64,000 nt of DNA from Streptomyces sp. R28 (GTDB lineage: Bacteria; Actinomycetota; Actinomycetes; Streptomycetales; Streptomycetaceae): assembly GCF_041052385.1 (NCBI RefSeq), contig NZ_CP163439.1, forward strand, positions 5,445,001 to 5,509,000, given 5' to 3'. Below the pieces are notes generated by a model, which saw only the letters and a program-made list of their open reading frames with translations, ran no database searches and was not told where the DNA came from. A program made the position numbers and the translations under genes. Shown here piece after piece: positions 16,601 through 24,007 of the stretch (positions within the stretch are counted from its first letter, which is position 1; each line of letters begins with the position of its first letter).

Positions 16601-17318
16601 ACAGGCACTCATCACCCTGCTCACGAGGCAGGTGAACGCATCGGCCGGGCTGCCCGATCTCTACGCCATGTGTCTGGACAGCACAGAATTGCTCTCGTCC
16701 GAGGACGTAGTTCCGTACCTGGAGGCAGTGAGCCGTCAGCTGGCCCACGACATCCCCGCGCTGTCGGACGAAACGCTGGTGTCTGTTCTGCGCAAGTTGC
16801 ACCGGTCCATCGAGCGCCTCGGTCGTTTCCCCGCGGTGGCAAAGCAGCCGATCATCGACTGTGTGTACAACGCGCTGGGCCGACGGAAGCCGGAGGTGAC
16901 AACCGCGCTCGCCGAACTCCAGGGGCTGCTCATGCAGCACGGTCGAGCCAACGGGCGAGATTTTGCGCTGCTTGCCCTGCTGCGACTGGTGCAAGCGAGC
17001 CGTTCCAGCAGTACCTGGGCGTGGTCCGGCATGCCGCGTGGACGCCGCGCCAGTGAGTACTTCGATGACATCCTCGGTGCGCTCGACGTCGCCGACGTAG
17101 CCACTCGCCACCCCTCCGCCCTCATCGCTTTCCTCCGCACCGCCGCCGACCTGAACCTGGACGACTGGCTTGCCGCGCACGCTGCGGAACTCATCGGCGC
17201 GCTCCCCTCCGAGGCCTTTGGCCTTCTCCGCCCCTCCGACCTGTGCTACCTGCGCAAGGCTCTGCCGCCGGGCAGGTGCGAAGCCGAGTTCGCGGAGCTG
17301 GAGAGCGTCTGGCGCTAA
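13665..17318 (+). CDS. HTH-NACHT NTPase, candidate anti-phage STAND protein
   Basis: A 1217-aa protein. Residues 15-60 form an XRE-like helix-turn-helix (VPQAEIAEALGLSAASVSEL). Residues 60-380 are a helical region I cannot assign. An NTPase domain follows: Walker A GHPGAGKS (395-402), Walker B LLDGFDE (466-472), and VIVTSR as the sensor strand. YEFMHATFGEYLA (about 707-719) is the FxHxxFxEY motif found after NACHT domains. The last 450 residues look like alpha-helical repeats. Bacterial NACHT proteins are NLR relatives that defend against phage; an N-terminal DNA-binding module is unusual. TTG 13665 is the start, with GAAGGGG upstream. Codon 441 is TTA (14985-14987), so translation needs the bldA tRNA. 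Function as defence is inference. Confidence 0.8.
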   Translation: MAAPLAGPIADFCTELHRLVRKCRVPQAEIAEALGLSAASVSELLNGRRRKAPDWQVVRRIVGLCAQRYGPGAPQPLDTNLDVAWWRGRHAELERAVEMAHVPVPSPTAPVPSEPVVALGVADCVDMGLDEAVYLLAGRRSELMMSDSDHLLRTLNGEQSSVRVLDELLRDFPQRVRSARGIVRITLLQAARVVLVAAAVMRREPTPEDALELIQDLANVAYPAYVYAWERGNGYASPLAGTRGSITVETAQELDRDYVKLATPLAVCCPEFALAAGLPCIALNDWVDGRAGTGLAGLGALLAEFASRSEPPAASRAQLRIPIASLDSTGPLLPSLAEGYVNPRFRRNGPSPNVRDGIASDKWWEQQPSYDAFERFLGSSLLSFPALLSPLVVLGHPGAGKSLLTKLLKARLPTSEFRPLRVELRHTPADSNVQTQLEHALREGTGRSVSWPDWSEAEPEVIPVVLLDGFDELLQAGAQRLDSARQWGYLRDIEQFQQREAVLGRPVIVIVTSRTVVADRAEIPKGSHVLRLEPFEMPEIDRWLSVWNAKNSTYLKQCDLRPLTREVVQPHQDLAAQPLLLLMLALYDAVGNALYRLGDEDMSRTQLYERLLTEFVRRQVDKDGSLPPAEQAVAVDRELHRLSVIALGMFHRGAQSISGEEVDRDLRALGAAAADEEPGGSGLLFGRFFFVHEAQAVVTEQRLRSYEFMHATFGEYLATRLIERALRRMGDFAGHDGRSALDDGELYSLLSFIPLTDRAQLVENLCDMLATWPAGRARRELPDRLAELFRAAKWEAGTRSDGNHTPIRVTRTYRDAVYEVNLVLIGAVAAGEVHASQFLGTGELIDNWRRHAMLWRSQLSDESWDLLSSTLRLHRCWEPDPRGVDEQRPDLKISTRSTLSFGHDIGWPFGVPEGSRPPYLRMEDDASRGFAANVFTQITFLGDHHSELLLHTADPLLRRMPSTLLTYRSDRTGQLRSAAQALITLLTRQVNASAGLPDLYAMCLDSTELLSSEDVVPYLEAVSRQLAHDIPALSDETLVSVLRKLHRSIERLGRFPAVAKQPIIDCVYNALGRRKPEVTTALAELQGLLMQHGRANGRDFALLALLRLVQASRSSSTWAWSGMPRGRRASEYFDDILGALDVADVATRHPSALIAFLRTAADLNLDDWLAAHAAELIGALPSEAFGLLRPSDLCYLRKALPPGRCEAEFAELESVWR

Positions 17319-17563
17319 GACCACGAGGACTGTGCCGATGATGCTATGGACGGGTGCCCATCGGCGGGCCGCGACCCTCAGGCGCTGCGGCGTGGCCGCC
17401 TCGCTGTGCCCGACTCGGTCGACGATGGGTGCCGGCATCGGTCCGGCAGCGGCCATGGCGGCCGCGGTCAGCGCGTGCTCGCCCTGTCTCTCGACCGCGT
17501 CGATAGCACCAGCGCGGCAAGTCGATCTCGCCAGGCCTATGAGCAGCGATCACACGACGACGA
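17319..17563. other. Gap after the NACHT gene, no gene recognised
   Basis: Several short open frames exist on both strands, none with a ribosome site or a recognisable family. One reverse frame (AIDAVERQGEHALTAAAMAA) looks protein-like and could be the decayed end of a former gene. Confidence 0.4.
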
Positions 17564-17589
17564 GGGCGGCCACTGTCGAGTGGCCGCCC
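17564..17589. terminator. Terminator for the D,D-carboxypeptidase gene
   Basis: A perfect 11-bp stem GGGCGGCCACT/AGTGGCCGCCC with a GTCG loop, 20 bp beyond the stop of the reverse-strand carboxypeptidase. It could also stop NACHT transcripts. Confidence 0.8.
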
Positions 17590-17609
17590 CTTCCGTGTGA
17601 CCGGGGACG

Positions 17610-18509
17610 TCAGCTGATCTTGGCGTAGCCGTAGTTGATGAGCTTCTTCACGTCCGTCGTGCGGCTGGCCTCATCGGGAGCGGTGAGGACGGTGCCCATC
17701 ACCGACTCCCCGTTGAGCGTGGCGGCGAAGACGAGGCAGTACTTGGCCTCGGTGCCGGAGCCCGTCTTCACGCCGAGCGTGCCGTTCCAGCCGAGCAGGG
17801 TGTTGGTGTTGTTCCACGCCGCCATGGTGCGGGTGGAGCCGCTGCTCGTGATCGTCTTCGCCGTGTACGACTTGGTCTTCACGACGGTCTTGAAGGTCGA
17901 GCTCTTCATCGCGCTCCGGGCGAGCTTCGTCAGGTCGCGCGGAGTCGAGTAGTTGGAGCCGTTGCTGATGCCGTCGAACGAGTCGAAGTGCGTGTTCGTC
18001 ATGCCCAGGTTCTTGGCCATGGTGTTCATCTTGCCGATGAACGACTTCACCCGCGCGTTGACCGTCGTGCCGGTACCGAACTTGTCGGCCAGGGACATCG
18101 CGGCGTCGCAGCCCGACTTGAGCATCATCCCGTACAGCAGCTGACGGACGGTGACCTTGTCACCGACGATCAGGTTGGCCGACGAGGCGCCCTTGGAGAC
18201 GATGTAGTTGCTGACCTCCCTCTTTATCGTGACCTTGGTGTCCAGGTTCAGGTTCGACTGCGAGAGCACGACCTTGGCGGTCATGATCTTCGTGGTGGAG
18301 GCGGTGAGCCTCTTGGTGTCAGCGGCCTTGGTGAACAGGGTCGTGCCGGTGGCGCTGTTCATCAGGAACCCGCCCTTGGCGGTGATGCTGGGCGTCGTCA
18401 CAGCCTGCGCGGGTGCCGCGGTGAGGGCTCCGGTGACGAGCACGGCGCCGGTCGTCACGGCGACGGCTGCGGCTCTGCGGACACGGAAGCCCTTGATGGC
18501 GGTTATCAA
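17610..18509 (-). CDS. Secreted D-alanyl-D-alanine carboxypeptidase, S11 family
   Basis: A protein of about 299 residues with a signal peptide (KGFRVRR, then a hydrophobic stretch, cut near APAQA). It trims the terminal D-Ala of peptidoglycan pentapeptides outside the cell. Penicillin-binding motifs: STTK (71-74, nucleophile Ser71), SGC (132-134, where many relatives have SGN), and KTG (248-250). It lacks the usual C-terminal membrane anchor and PBP5 domain, so it is probably soluble or wall-associated. I chose TTG 18509, with GGGG 8 bp upstream and a proper signal peptide; ATG 18581 would add 24 residues that spoil the signal. An ACGTGT-GTG-ACACGT inverted repeat lies 70 bp upstream. Confidence 0.88.
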   Translation of the reverse strand: MITAIKGFRVRRAAAVAVTTGAVLVTGALTAAPAQAVTTPSITAKGGFLMNSATGTTLFTKAADTKRLTASTTKIMTAKVVLSQSNLNLDTKVTIKREVSNYIVSKGASSANLIVGDKVTVRQLLYGMMLKSGCDAAMSLADKFGTGTTVNARVKSFIGKMNTMAKNLGMTNTHFDSFDGISNGSNYSTPRDLTKLARSAMKSSTFKTVVKTKSYTAKTITSSGSTRTMAAWNNTNTLLGWNGTLGVKTGSGTEAKYCLVFAATLNGESVMGTVLTAPDEASRTTDVKKLINYGYAKIS

Positions 18510-18579
18510 CTGAAATACCCCGATTACGTCGAATGCCCCAGTGCGCGGCCGAGTTGCAAGGGGGAGACAGATGGGCCGC

Positions 18580-18594
18580 ACGTGTGTGACACGT
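18580..18594. promoter_or_regulatory. Inverted repeat between the carboxypeptidase and gntR genes
   Basis: ACGTGT GTG ACACGT, perfect 6-bp arms, in the 232-bp divergent gap. It is a plausible operator; which gene it serves is unknown. Confidence 0.45.
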
Positions 18595-18741
18595 AACTAG
18601 CACAGAAGGTTGTGCGTCGGGTGCGGCGGGTCCCCCGTGTCTGCTCCGTGTCTGCCTGCGTGTCTGAGTCCCGGTCAGGTTTCTCGTCCCGCATGCTGGA
18701 CGAACGCCCTCATGGGTACGTGTTGTATCTATGCTGTGGGC

Positions 18742-19422
18742 ATGCCCTCCGCCCCGCCCGCACCCGTGATGAAGCAGCAGTCCATGAAGCAGCCCCCCGC
18801 CGCCGATCGCGTCTACACCCACGTCAAGCAGGGCGTCCTGGAGCGCCGCTACGAGGGCGGGATCCTCCTCACCGAGGGCGAACTCGCCGAGGCCGTCGGG
18901 GTCTCGCGCACGCCGGTGCGGGAGGCGCTGCTGCGCCTGGAGGTCGAGGGGCTGATCAAGCTCTACCCGAAGAAGGGCGCACTGGTCCTGCCGGTCTCCG
19001 CACAGGAGATCAAGGACGTGGTCGAGACGCGGATGCTCGTCGAGGAGCACGCGGCGCGCAAGGCCGTACCCGCGCCGCCCGGGCTCATCGCGCGCCTGGA
19101 GGAACTGCTCGCCCAGCAGAAGGACCAGGCCGCCGCCGGCGATCTCGCCGGGGCCGCCGTCACCGACCGGTGCTTCCACGCGGAGATCGTGCGCAGCGGC
19201 GGCAACGAGATCCTGTCGCGGCTGTACGACCAACTCCGCGACCGGCAACTGCGCATGGGCGTCGCCGTCCTGCACTCGCACCCCGACCGCATCGCCAAGA
19301 CCCTCGTCGAGCACGAGGAGATCCTTCAGGCCCTGCGCTCCGGGGACGCCGAGGCCGCCGTCGGCATGGTCCACCGGCACATCGGCTGGTTCTCGCATCT
19401 GGCGCGGGGTGAAGAGCGATGA
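18742..19422 (+). CDS. GntR/FadR-type transcriptional regulator (FCD domain)
   Basis: A 226-aa regulator: N-terminal winged helix (LTEGELAEAVGVSRTPVREALLRLEVEGLI, shown in parts as the GntR signature VSRTPVREAL) and a C-terminal helical FCD ligand domain (VVETRMLVEEHAAR, then DRCFHAEIV and HEEILQAL, which hold the metal-binding Asp/His residues). Start ATG 18742 with a TTGTATCTATG stretch just upstream suggests a leaderless or very short leader. Its stop overlaps the MFS start (ATGA), so it most likely controls that transporter and senses its substrate. Confidence 0.88.
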   Translation: MPSAPPAPVMKQQSMKQPPAADRVYTHVKQGVLERRYEGGILLTEGELAEAVGVSRTPVREALLRLEVEGLIKLYPKKGALVLPVSAQEIKDVVETRMLVEEHAARKAVPAPPGLIARLEELLAQQKDQAAAGDLAGAAVTDRCFHAEIVRSGGNEILSRLYDQLRDRQLRMGVAVLHSHPDRIAKTLVEHEEILQALRSGDAEAAVGMVHRHIGWFSHLARGEER

Positions 19423-20729
19423 GGGCCGTGCTGCCGGGTGATCCTCCCCCAGAGGGGGCACCCCCGGGCGGCCGTCGCGCCGTCGCCGTCTGGGGCATAG
19501 GCGTCTCGGTCTACTTCGTCGCCGTCATCTTCCGTACGTCCCTCGGGGTCGCCGGCCTCGACGCGGCCGACCGCTTCGACGTCAACGCCTCGGCCCTGTC
19601 GACGTTCTCGATCCTCCAGCTGCTCGTCTACGCGGGCATGCAGATACCCGTCGGCCTGCTGGTCGACCGGCTCGGCACCAAGAAGGTGCTGACCATCGGC
19701 GTGGTGCTGTTCACGGTGGGGCAGCTGGGCTTCGCCTTCTCGCCGTCCTACGGCATGGCTCTCGCCTCGCGCGCGCTGCTGGGCTGCGGCGACGCGATGA
19801 CGTTCATCAGCGTGCTGCGCCTTGGCACCCGGTGGTTCCCGGCCCGGCGCGGTCCGCTGATCGCGCAGTTCGCGGGGCTCGCGGGCATGGCGGGCAACCT
19901 CGTCTCCACGCTCGCGCTGGCCCGGCTGCTGCACGGCGTGGGCTGGACGGCGGCGTTCGCGGGCAGCGCGGCGGCGGGCGTCGTCGTGCTGGTCCTGCTG
20001 CTGTTGTTCCTCAAGGACCACCCGGAGGGGCACGAGCCGGAGCCGCTGCCGCACCTGGGCGCGGCCTATGTCCGTCGTCAGATCGCCGCGTCCTGGCGGG
20101 AGCCCGGCACACGGCTGGGGCTGTGGGTGCACTTCACGACGCAGTTCCCGGCGATGGTGTTCCTGCTGCTGTGGGGGATGCCGTTCCTGGTCCAGGCGCA
20201 GGGGCTGTCCCGGGCGACGGCCGGTGAACTGCTCACCCTGGTCGTCCTGTCCAACATGGTCGTGGGCTTGGTCTACGGCCAGATCGTCGCCCGGCATCAC
20301 GGCGCGCGGCTGCCGTTGGCGCTGGGCACGGTGGGCGCGACGGCGGTGCTGTGGGCGACGACGCTGGCCTGGCCCGGTGAGACGGCGCCGATGTGGCTGC
20401 TGATCGTGCTGTGCGCGGTGCTCGGGGCGTGCGGGCCGGCCTCGATGCTCGGCTTCGACTTCGCGCGGCCGGCGAATCCGCCGGAGCGGCAGGGCACGGC
20501 GTCCGGCATCACCAACATGGGCGGGTTCGTCGCCTCGATGACGACGCTGTTCGCGATCGGCGTGCTGCTGGACGCGACCGGGGACGACTACGCCATCGCC
20601 TTCTCGGCGGTGTTCGTCCTCCAGGCGCTGGGCGTCAGCCAGATACTGCGGCTGCGCAAGCGGGCGGCTCGCAGGGAGCGGGAACGGCTGGTCGCCAGCA
20701 GGGTGGAGACCGTGCACGTTCCCGCCTGA
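19419..20729 (+). CDS. MFS transporter coupled to the GntR regulator
   Basis: A 436-aa, 12-helix major facilitator. VYFVAVIFRTSLGVAGLDAA begins the first helix, and PVGLLVDRLGTKKVL is the MFS loop 2-3 signature. The N-terminal half matches nitrate/sugar-phosphate-like MFS proteins; substrate not predictable. It overlaps the regulator stop by 4 bp (ATGA). The first 23 residues are encoded by a CCCCC-AGAG-GGGG hairpin-like stretch often seen between Streptomyces genes, so the true start could be a few codons further in. Confidence 0.85.
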   Translation: MRAVLPGDPPPEGAPPGGRRAVAVWGIGVSVYFVAVIFRTSLGVAGLDAADRFDVNASALSTFSILQLLVYAGMQIPVGLLVDRLGTKKVLTIGVVLFTVGQLGFAFSPSYGMALASRALLGCGDAMTFISVLRLGTRWFPARRGPLIAQFAGLAGMAGNLVSTLALARLLHGVGWTAAFAGSAAAGVVVLVLLLLFLKDHPEGHEPEPLPHLGAAYVRRQIAASWREPGTRLGLWVHFTTQFPAMVFLLLWGMPFLVQAQGLSRATAGELLTLVVLSNMVVGLVYGQIVARHHGARLPLALGTVGATAVLWATTLAWPGETAPMWLLIVLCAVLGACGPASMLGFDFARPANPPERQGTASGITNMGGFVASMTTLFAIGVLLDATGDDYAIAFSAVFVLQALGVSQILRLRKRAARRERERLVASRVETVHVPA

Positions 20730-20754
20730 GCCGACGCCGTGGGTCAGTGCGGTG

Positions 20755-21561
20755 TCAGCGGGCCGCGACGAGGGTGAGGTAGGCGAGTCCCAGTACCCCG
20801 CGGTAGCTCATCCACTGGGCGCGATGGCGGTCGAGACGCTCGCGTGTCTCGGCCGCGAGCGGGTGGTCGGGGTGCTCGGCCAGCCATGTCTCGACGTCCG
20901 CCTGGTACGCCGACTCGAACTCCTCCCACTCGTCGAGGTTCGCCGTCTCGGTCCACTCCGGGCGGAAACCGGCGGCGACCGCGAGATCGAGCAGGGTCGC
21001 GAGGTCGTAGTGGTCCGTCGCCGCGGCTCCCGGCCACATGCCGGAGAGCTCGGCGGGGGTCGGGGTGCGCTCCCAGAAGCCCTCCCCGAGCAGCACACGG
21101 CCGCCGTCGGCGACCAGGCGGCGCAGTGCGCGCAGCGCCTCGGTGGTGTGCTCCGGCGGCTCGGCCGCGCTCAGGGCCTGGCTCGATCCGACGCACAGGA
21201 CCAGGTCGGCGGGGCCGCGCGAGGTCCCGGCGGCGGACTCCTCGACGAACGCGGCCCTGTGCGCCAGCCCTCGGGCTTCGGCCTCGTGGCGGCCGCGAGC
21301 GAGGTCTTCGGCGTTCACGTCGATGCCTGTGCCCTTCGCTTCCGGCGCGGCGGCCAGGACGCGCAGCATCAACTCGCCCCAGCCGCAGCCGATGTCCAGG
21401 ACGGTCGCGGGGTTCGTCCGGGTCAGCCGCTGGACGAGACTGTGCGCCCGTGCCTCGGACAGCGGACCGTGGAAGGTCAGGCGCGTCAGGCGGGGCGGGC
21501 CGTCGGTACGGGGGCCGGGGGCGGCCTCGGTTTCGTTTGTCGTATCGGTCACGGCAGGCAC
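20755..21561 (-). CDS. SAM-dependent methyltransferase
   Basis: A 268-aa class I methyltransferase: motif I VLDIGCGWGELMLRVL, GIDVNAEDL as the acidic adenosine-binding strand, LVLCVGSSQAL as motif IV, and a small-molecule methyltransferase C-terminus (DEWEEFESAYQADVETWL). The acceptor is unknown. Starts at GTG 21561; a second GTG three codons in is equally possible. No operon partner; it converges with the MFS gene. Confidence 0.82.
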   Translation of the reverse strand: MPAVTDTTNETEAAPGPRTDGPPRLTRLTFHGPLSEARAHSLVQRLTRTNPATVLDIGCGWGELMLRVLAAAPEAKGTGIDVNAEDLARGRHEAEARGLAHRAAFVEESAAGTSRGPADLVLCVGSSQALSAAEPPEHTTEALRALRRLVADGGRVLLGEGFWERTPTPAELSGMWPGAAATDHYDLATLLDLAVAAGFRPEWTETANLDEWEEFESAYQADVETWLAEHPDHPLAAETRERLDRHRAQWMSYRGVLGLAYLTLVAAR

Positions 21562-21664
21562 GCTAGCTCGGGGCCACCCACCGCCGACAACGATTAACGG
21601 ACCGTCATGTCGCCGACAGCCAACAACGGGCCGCCGCCCTGTCGGCCCCCGGCATATCGAAGCG

Positions 21665-22489
21665 CTACAGCGTCACCGTGAAGTTGCGCAGGATCGCCGC
21701 CGTCAGATCCGGATCCCCCTCCGCCTTCACCCGGTCCGCCACGGCATCCGGCGTGACGCGGCCGCAGGCGAGGCGGACGTAGGTCTCCCAGTCGAGGGTG
21801 AGGGTGGCGGCGGGGCCCAGGGCGGGGGCCGTTTCGAGGGTGCCGCGGCCCTGGATGTCGACGCGGATCGTGCGGAGGAACTCGATCGGGCCGTGGACGT
21901 CGAAGACGACCGCCGAGCTGCGAGGGGCGTCGGCCCGGACGGCGACGCTGTCGGGGAGCCGGCCGAGCAGGACGTCGCGGGCGACGTGGGCACCGGGGGA
22001 GTCGAGGTTGCCGGGGCGGCCGAGGGCGGTGCGCAGGTCCTGCTCGTGCACCCACACGTCGAAGGCGTGGCCCCGCATGGACTCTTCGAGGGTGAGCTCC
22101 GTGCCGAGCGGGCCGCGCACCTTCGCGCCGGGGTCACGGGACTCGTTGCGCAGCTGGCGGTTGCGGCGGATGACCGTGTACTCCAGCTCGGACGTCATCT
22201 CCGGCGCCGTGTGGTGGCGGCGGACGTCGACCTGCATCTCCATGTAGCGCTGGTGGTCGTTCGTGACGTGGAAGAGGTCGCGCGGGAGCGTGTGGATGGG
22301 GCGCGGGTCGCCGAGCATCTCGCAGTCCAGGCCGATGACATGGGACACCACATCGCGCACCGACCACCCCGGGCAGGGTGTGCGCCGGTTCCACTCTCCC
22401 TCCACCAGCGGTGTCACCAGCTCGGATATCGCTTCGATGGAGTGGGTCCAGGCGTCGGCGTAGGGCTGGAGGGTGGGATGCAGACTCAC
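21665..22489 (-). CDS. Maleylpyruvate isomerase family mycothiol-dependent enzyme
   Basis: A 274-aa DinB-like four-helix protein. The N-terminal motif EWNRRTPCPGWSVRDVVSHV marks the mycothiol-dependent maleylpyruvate isomerase family, with the His that binds metal. The middle holds RGHAFDVWVHEQDLR, with the other metal-binding His. The C-terminal domain is an SCP2-like fold (LTLDWETYVRLACGR). GTG 22489 is supported by GAGGGG upstream and by the family start; the long open frame before it crosses the divergent promoter. Substrate unknown; mycothiol S-transferase activity is the best guess. Confidence 0.82.
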   Translation of the reverse strand: MSLHPTLQPYADAWTHSIEAISELVTPLVEGEWNRRTPCPGWSVRDVVSHVIGLDCEMLGDPRPIHTLPRDLFHVTNDHQRYMEMQVDVRRHHTAPEMTSELEYTVIRRNRQLRNESRDPGAKVRGPLGTELTLEESMRGHAFDVWVHEQDLRTALGRPGNLDSPGAHVARDVLLGRLPDSVAVRADAPRSSAVVFDVHGPIEFLRTIRVDIQGRGTLETAPALGPAATLTLDWETYVRLACGRVTPDAVADRVKAEGDPDLTAAILRNFTVTL

Positions 22490-22691
22490 GGAACGGGACC
22501 CCTCGGCGGTTGGAACGTCGGTACGCGGGCAAGTGCTGGCGGCGGTGCCAGTGGGCGGCGGCTGCTGTCGGCGGGTGTCTTGAAACGCTAAGTTACGCTG
22601 CTGTGAGGCACCCCGGCAGTGCTTTCGTGTGACGATCGTAGGCCCGTAGGGAAGCCCGTGTGGACCGCTCGAATGCCAGGACGGTGGTAGT

Positions 22692-23489
22692 GTGCGCGCC
22701 TCTTTGATCCAGATCGATGTCAATGAGGGTGAAACGGTCGAATCGCGCCGGGTGAGGACTGCCTCCCTCGTGCGGGAACAGGCCGGGGCGGCAGACCTCG
22801 TGGTCCTGCCCGAGCTGTGGACCACCGGGGCGTTCGCCTACGAGGAGTTCGGCAGCGAGGCCGAGCCGCTCGAAGGGCCGACGTACGAGGCGATGGCCAA
22901 GGCCGCGAGCGATGCGGGCGTATGGCTGCACGCCGGATCGATCCCCGAGCGAGACCCCGACGGACCGCTCTACAACACCTCTCTCGTCTTCTCCCCCTCC
23001 GGTGATCTGGCCGCCGCGTACCGAAAGATCCATCGGTTCGGCTTCGACAAGGGCGAGGCCGTGCTGATGGGCGCGGGCGAGGAACTGGTGACGGTGCGTC
23101 TGCCCGAGACCGTCCTGGGTGTGGCCACCTGCTACGACCTCCGCTTCCCCGAGCTGTTCCGCGGCCTCGTCGACGCCGGCGCCGAGACCCTGGTCATTCC
23201 GGCGGGCTGGCCGGAGCGCCGCCGGACGCACTGGACGCTGCTGGCTCAGGCGCGGGCGGTGGAGAACCAGGCGTTCGTGCTCGCCTGTGGAACGGCCGGG
23301 ACGCACGCGGGAGTTCCGCAGGCCGGTCACTCGATCGTGGTGGATCCGTGGGGCGAGGTGCTGGCGCAGGCCGGTTCCGGGGAGCAGGTCCTCACGGTGG
23401 AGTTCGACCCGGGAAAGGTCGCGGTGACACGGGATCAGTTCCCCGCGCTGAAGGACCGGATGCTCGGGCTGGCGGCGCCGCGTCGCTGA
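22692..23489 (+). CDS. Carbon-nitrogen hydrolase (nitrilase superfamily)
   Basis: A 265-aa amidase-type enzyme with the complete catalytic triad: Glu41 in VVLPELW, Lys112 in YRKIHRFG and Cys147 in VATCYDLRFPELFR. The substrate class looks like omega-amidase or a similar short amide (the Nit2/YafV branch), which would act in metabolite repair. GTG 22692 is the start; the leader is divergent from the isomerase gene. Length and domains are ordinary. Confidence 0.87.
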   Translation: MRASLIQIDVNEGETVESRRVRTASLVREQAGAADLVVLPELWTTGAFAYEEFGSEAEPLEGPTYEAMAKAASDAGVWLHAGSIPERDPDGPLYNTSLVFSPSGDLAAAYRKIHRFGFDKGEAVLMGAGEELVTVRLPETVLGVATCYDLRFPELFRGLVDAGAETLVIPAGWPERRRTHWTLLAQARAVENQAFVLACGTAGTHAGVPQAGHSIVVDPWGEVLAQAGSGEQVLTVEFDPGKVAVTRDQFPALKDRMLGLAAPRR

Positions 23490-23506
23490 GGGCTCGCCCC
23501 TCGGTC

Positions 23507-24007
23507 TCAGTCGTCGTCCCGCCGCTCCTTCTCCGCCAGGTGGATCACGCACACGGCCACCGCGATCAGCAGCGCCGGATCCGCGTCGTCCCGTACGACG
23601 TCCACGCCGTACGTCTCGCGCACATGCAGCCGGCGGCGGGAGACGACGGCCAGCAGTTCGTCGTCGTACTCGATGGCGAACTCCCGGTCGTGGATCTTGC
23701 CGCTGACGTCGAGTTCCGTGCTGCCGTCCGCCAGGGACACGCGGTAGTGGTTGCGCAGCAGGGACAGCCGCTTGCGGCGGATCGTCGCGAGGTGACCGCC
23801 GTCCCGCTCGATCACCATGGTGTCGCGCAGGGCGAGCATCTTCTGGTGGATGTCGATGAGGACGCGCCCCTGCGTGTCCTTCAGCTCGAAGGTGTCCCGC
23901 AGCCGCATCGCCTTGCCGTCGACGAGGTACACCTTGTTGCCCTGGTCGTCCTCGATCCAGTAGTCGTCACCGAAGCCGAGGAGCCGGTCGCGTACGAGGA
24001 ATCTCAT
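23507..24007 (-). CDS. LURP-one-related (DUF567) protein
   Basis: A 166-aa protein of the Tubby-like LURP-one fold: MRFLVRDRLLGFGDDYWIED, LRDTFELKDTQGRVL, LALRDTMVIERDG. Bacterial members have unknown function; a phospholipid-scramblase-like fold is known for the family. Its ATG overlaps the stop of the upstream GlxA-like regulator (ATGA), so translation is coupled. Confidence 0.8.
   Translation of the reverse strand: MRFLVRDRLLGFGDDYWIEDDQGNKVYLVDGKAMRLRDTFELKDTQGRVLIDIHQKMLALRDTMVIERDGGHLATIRRKRLSLLRNHYRVSLADGSTELDVSGKIHDREFAIEYDDELLAVVSRRRLHVRETYGVDVVRDDADPALLIAVAVCVIHLAEKERRDDD

Noticed and set aside
16407..17456. A 349-codon reverse frame across the end of the NACHT gene as a partner gene
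   Set aside because: Most of it lies antisense to NACHT coding sequence and its protein composition is that of a shadow frame.
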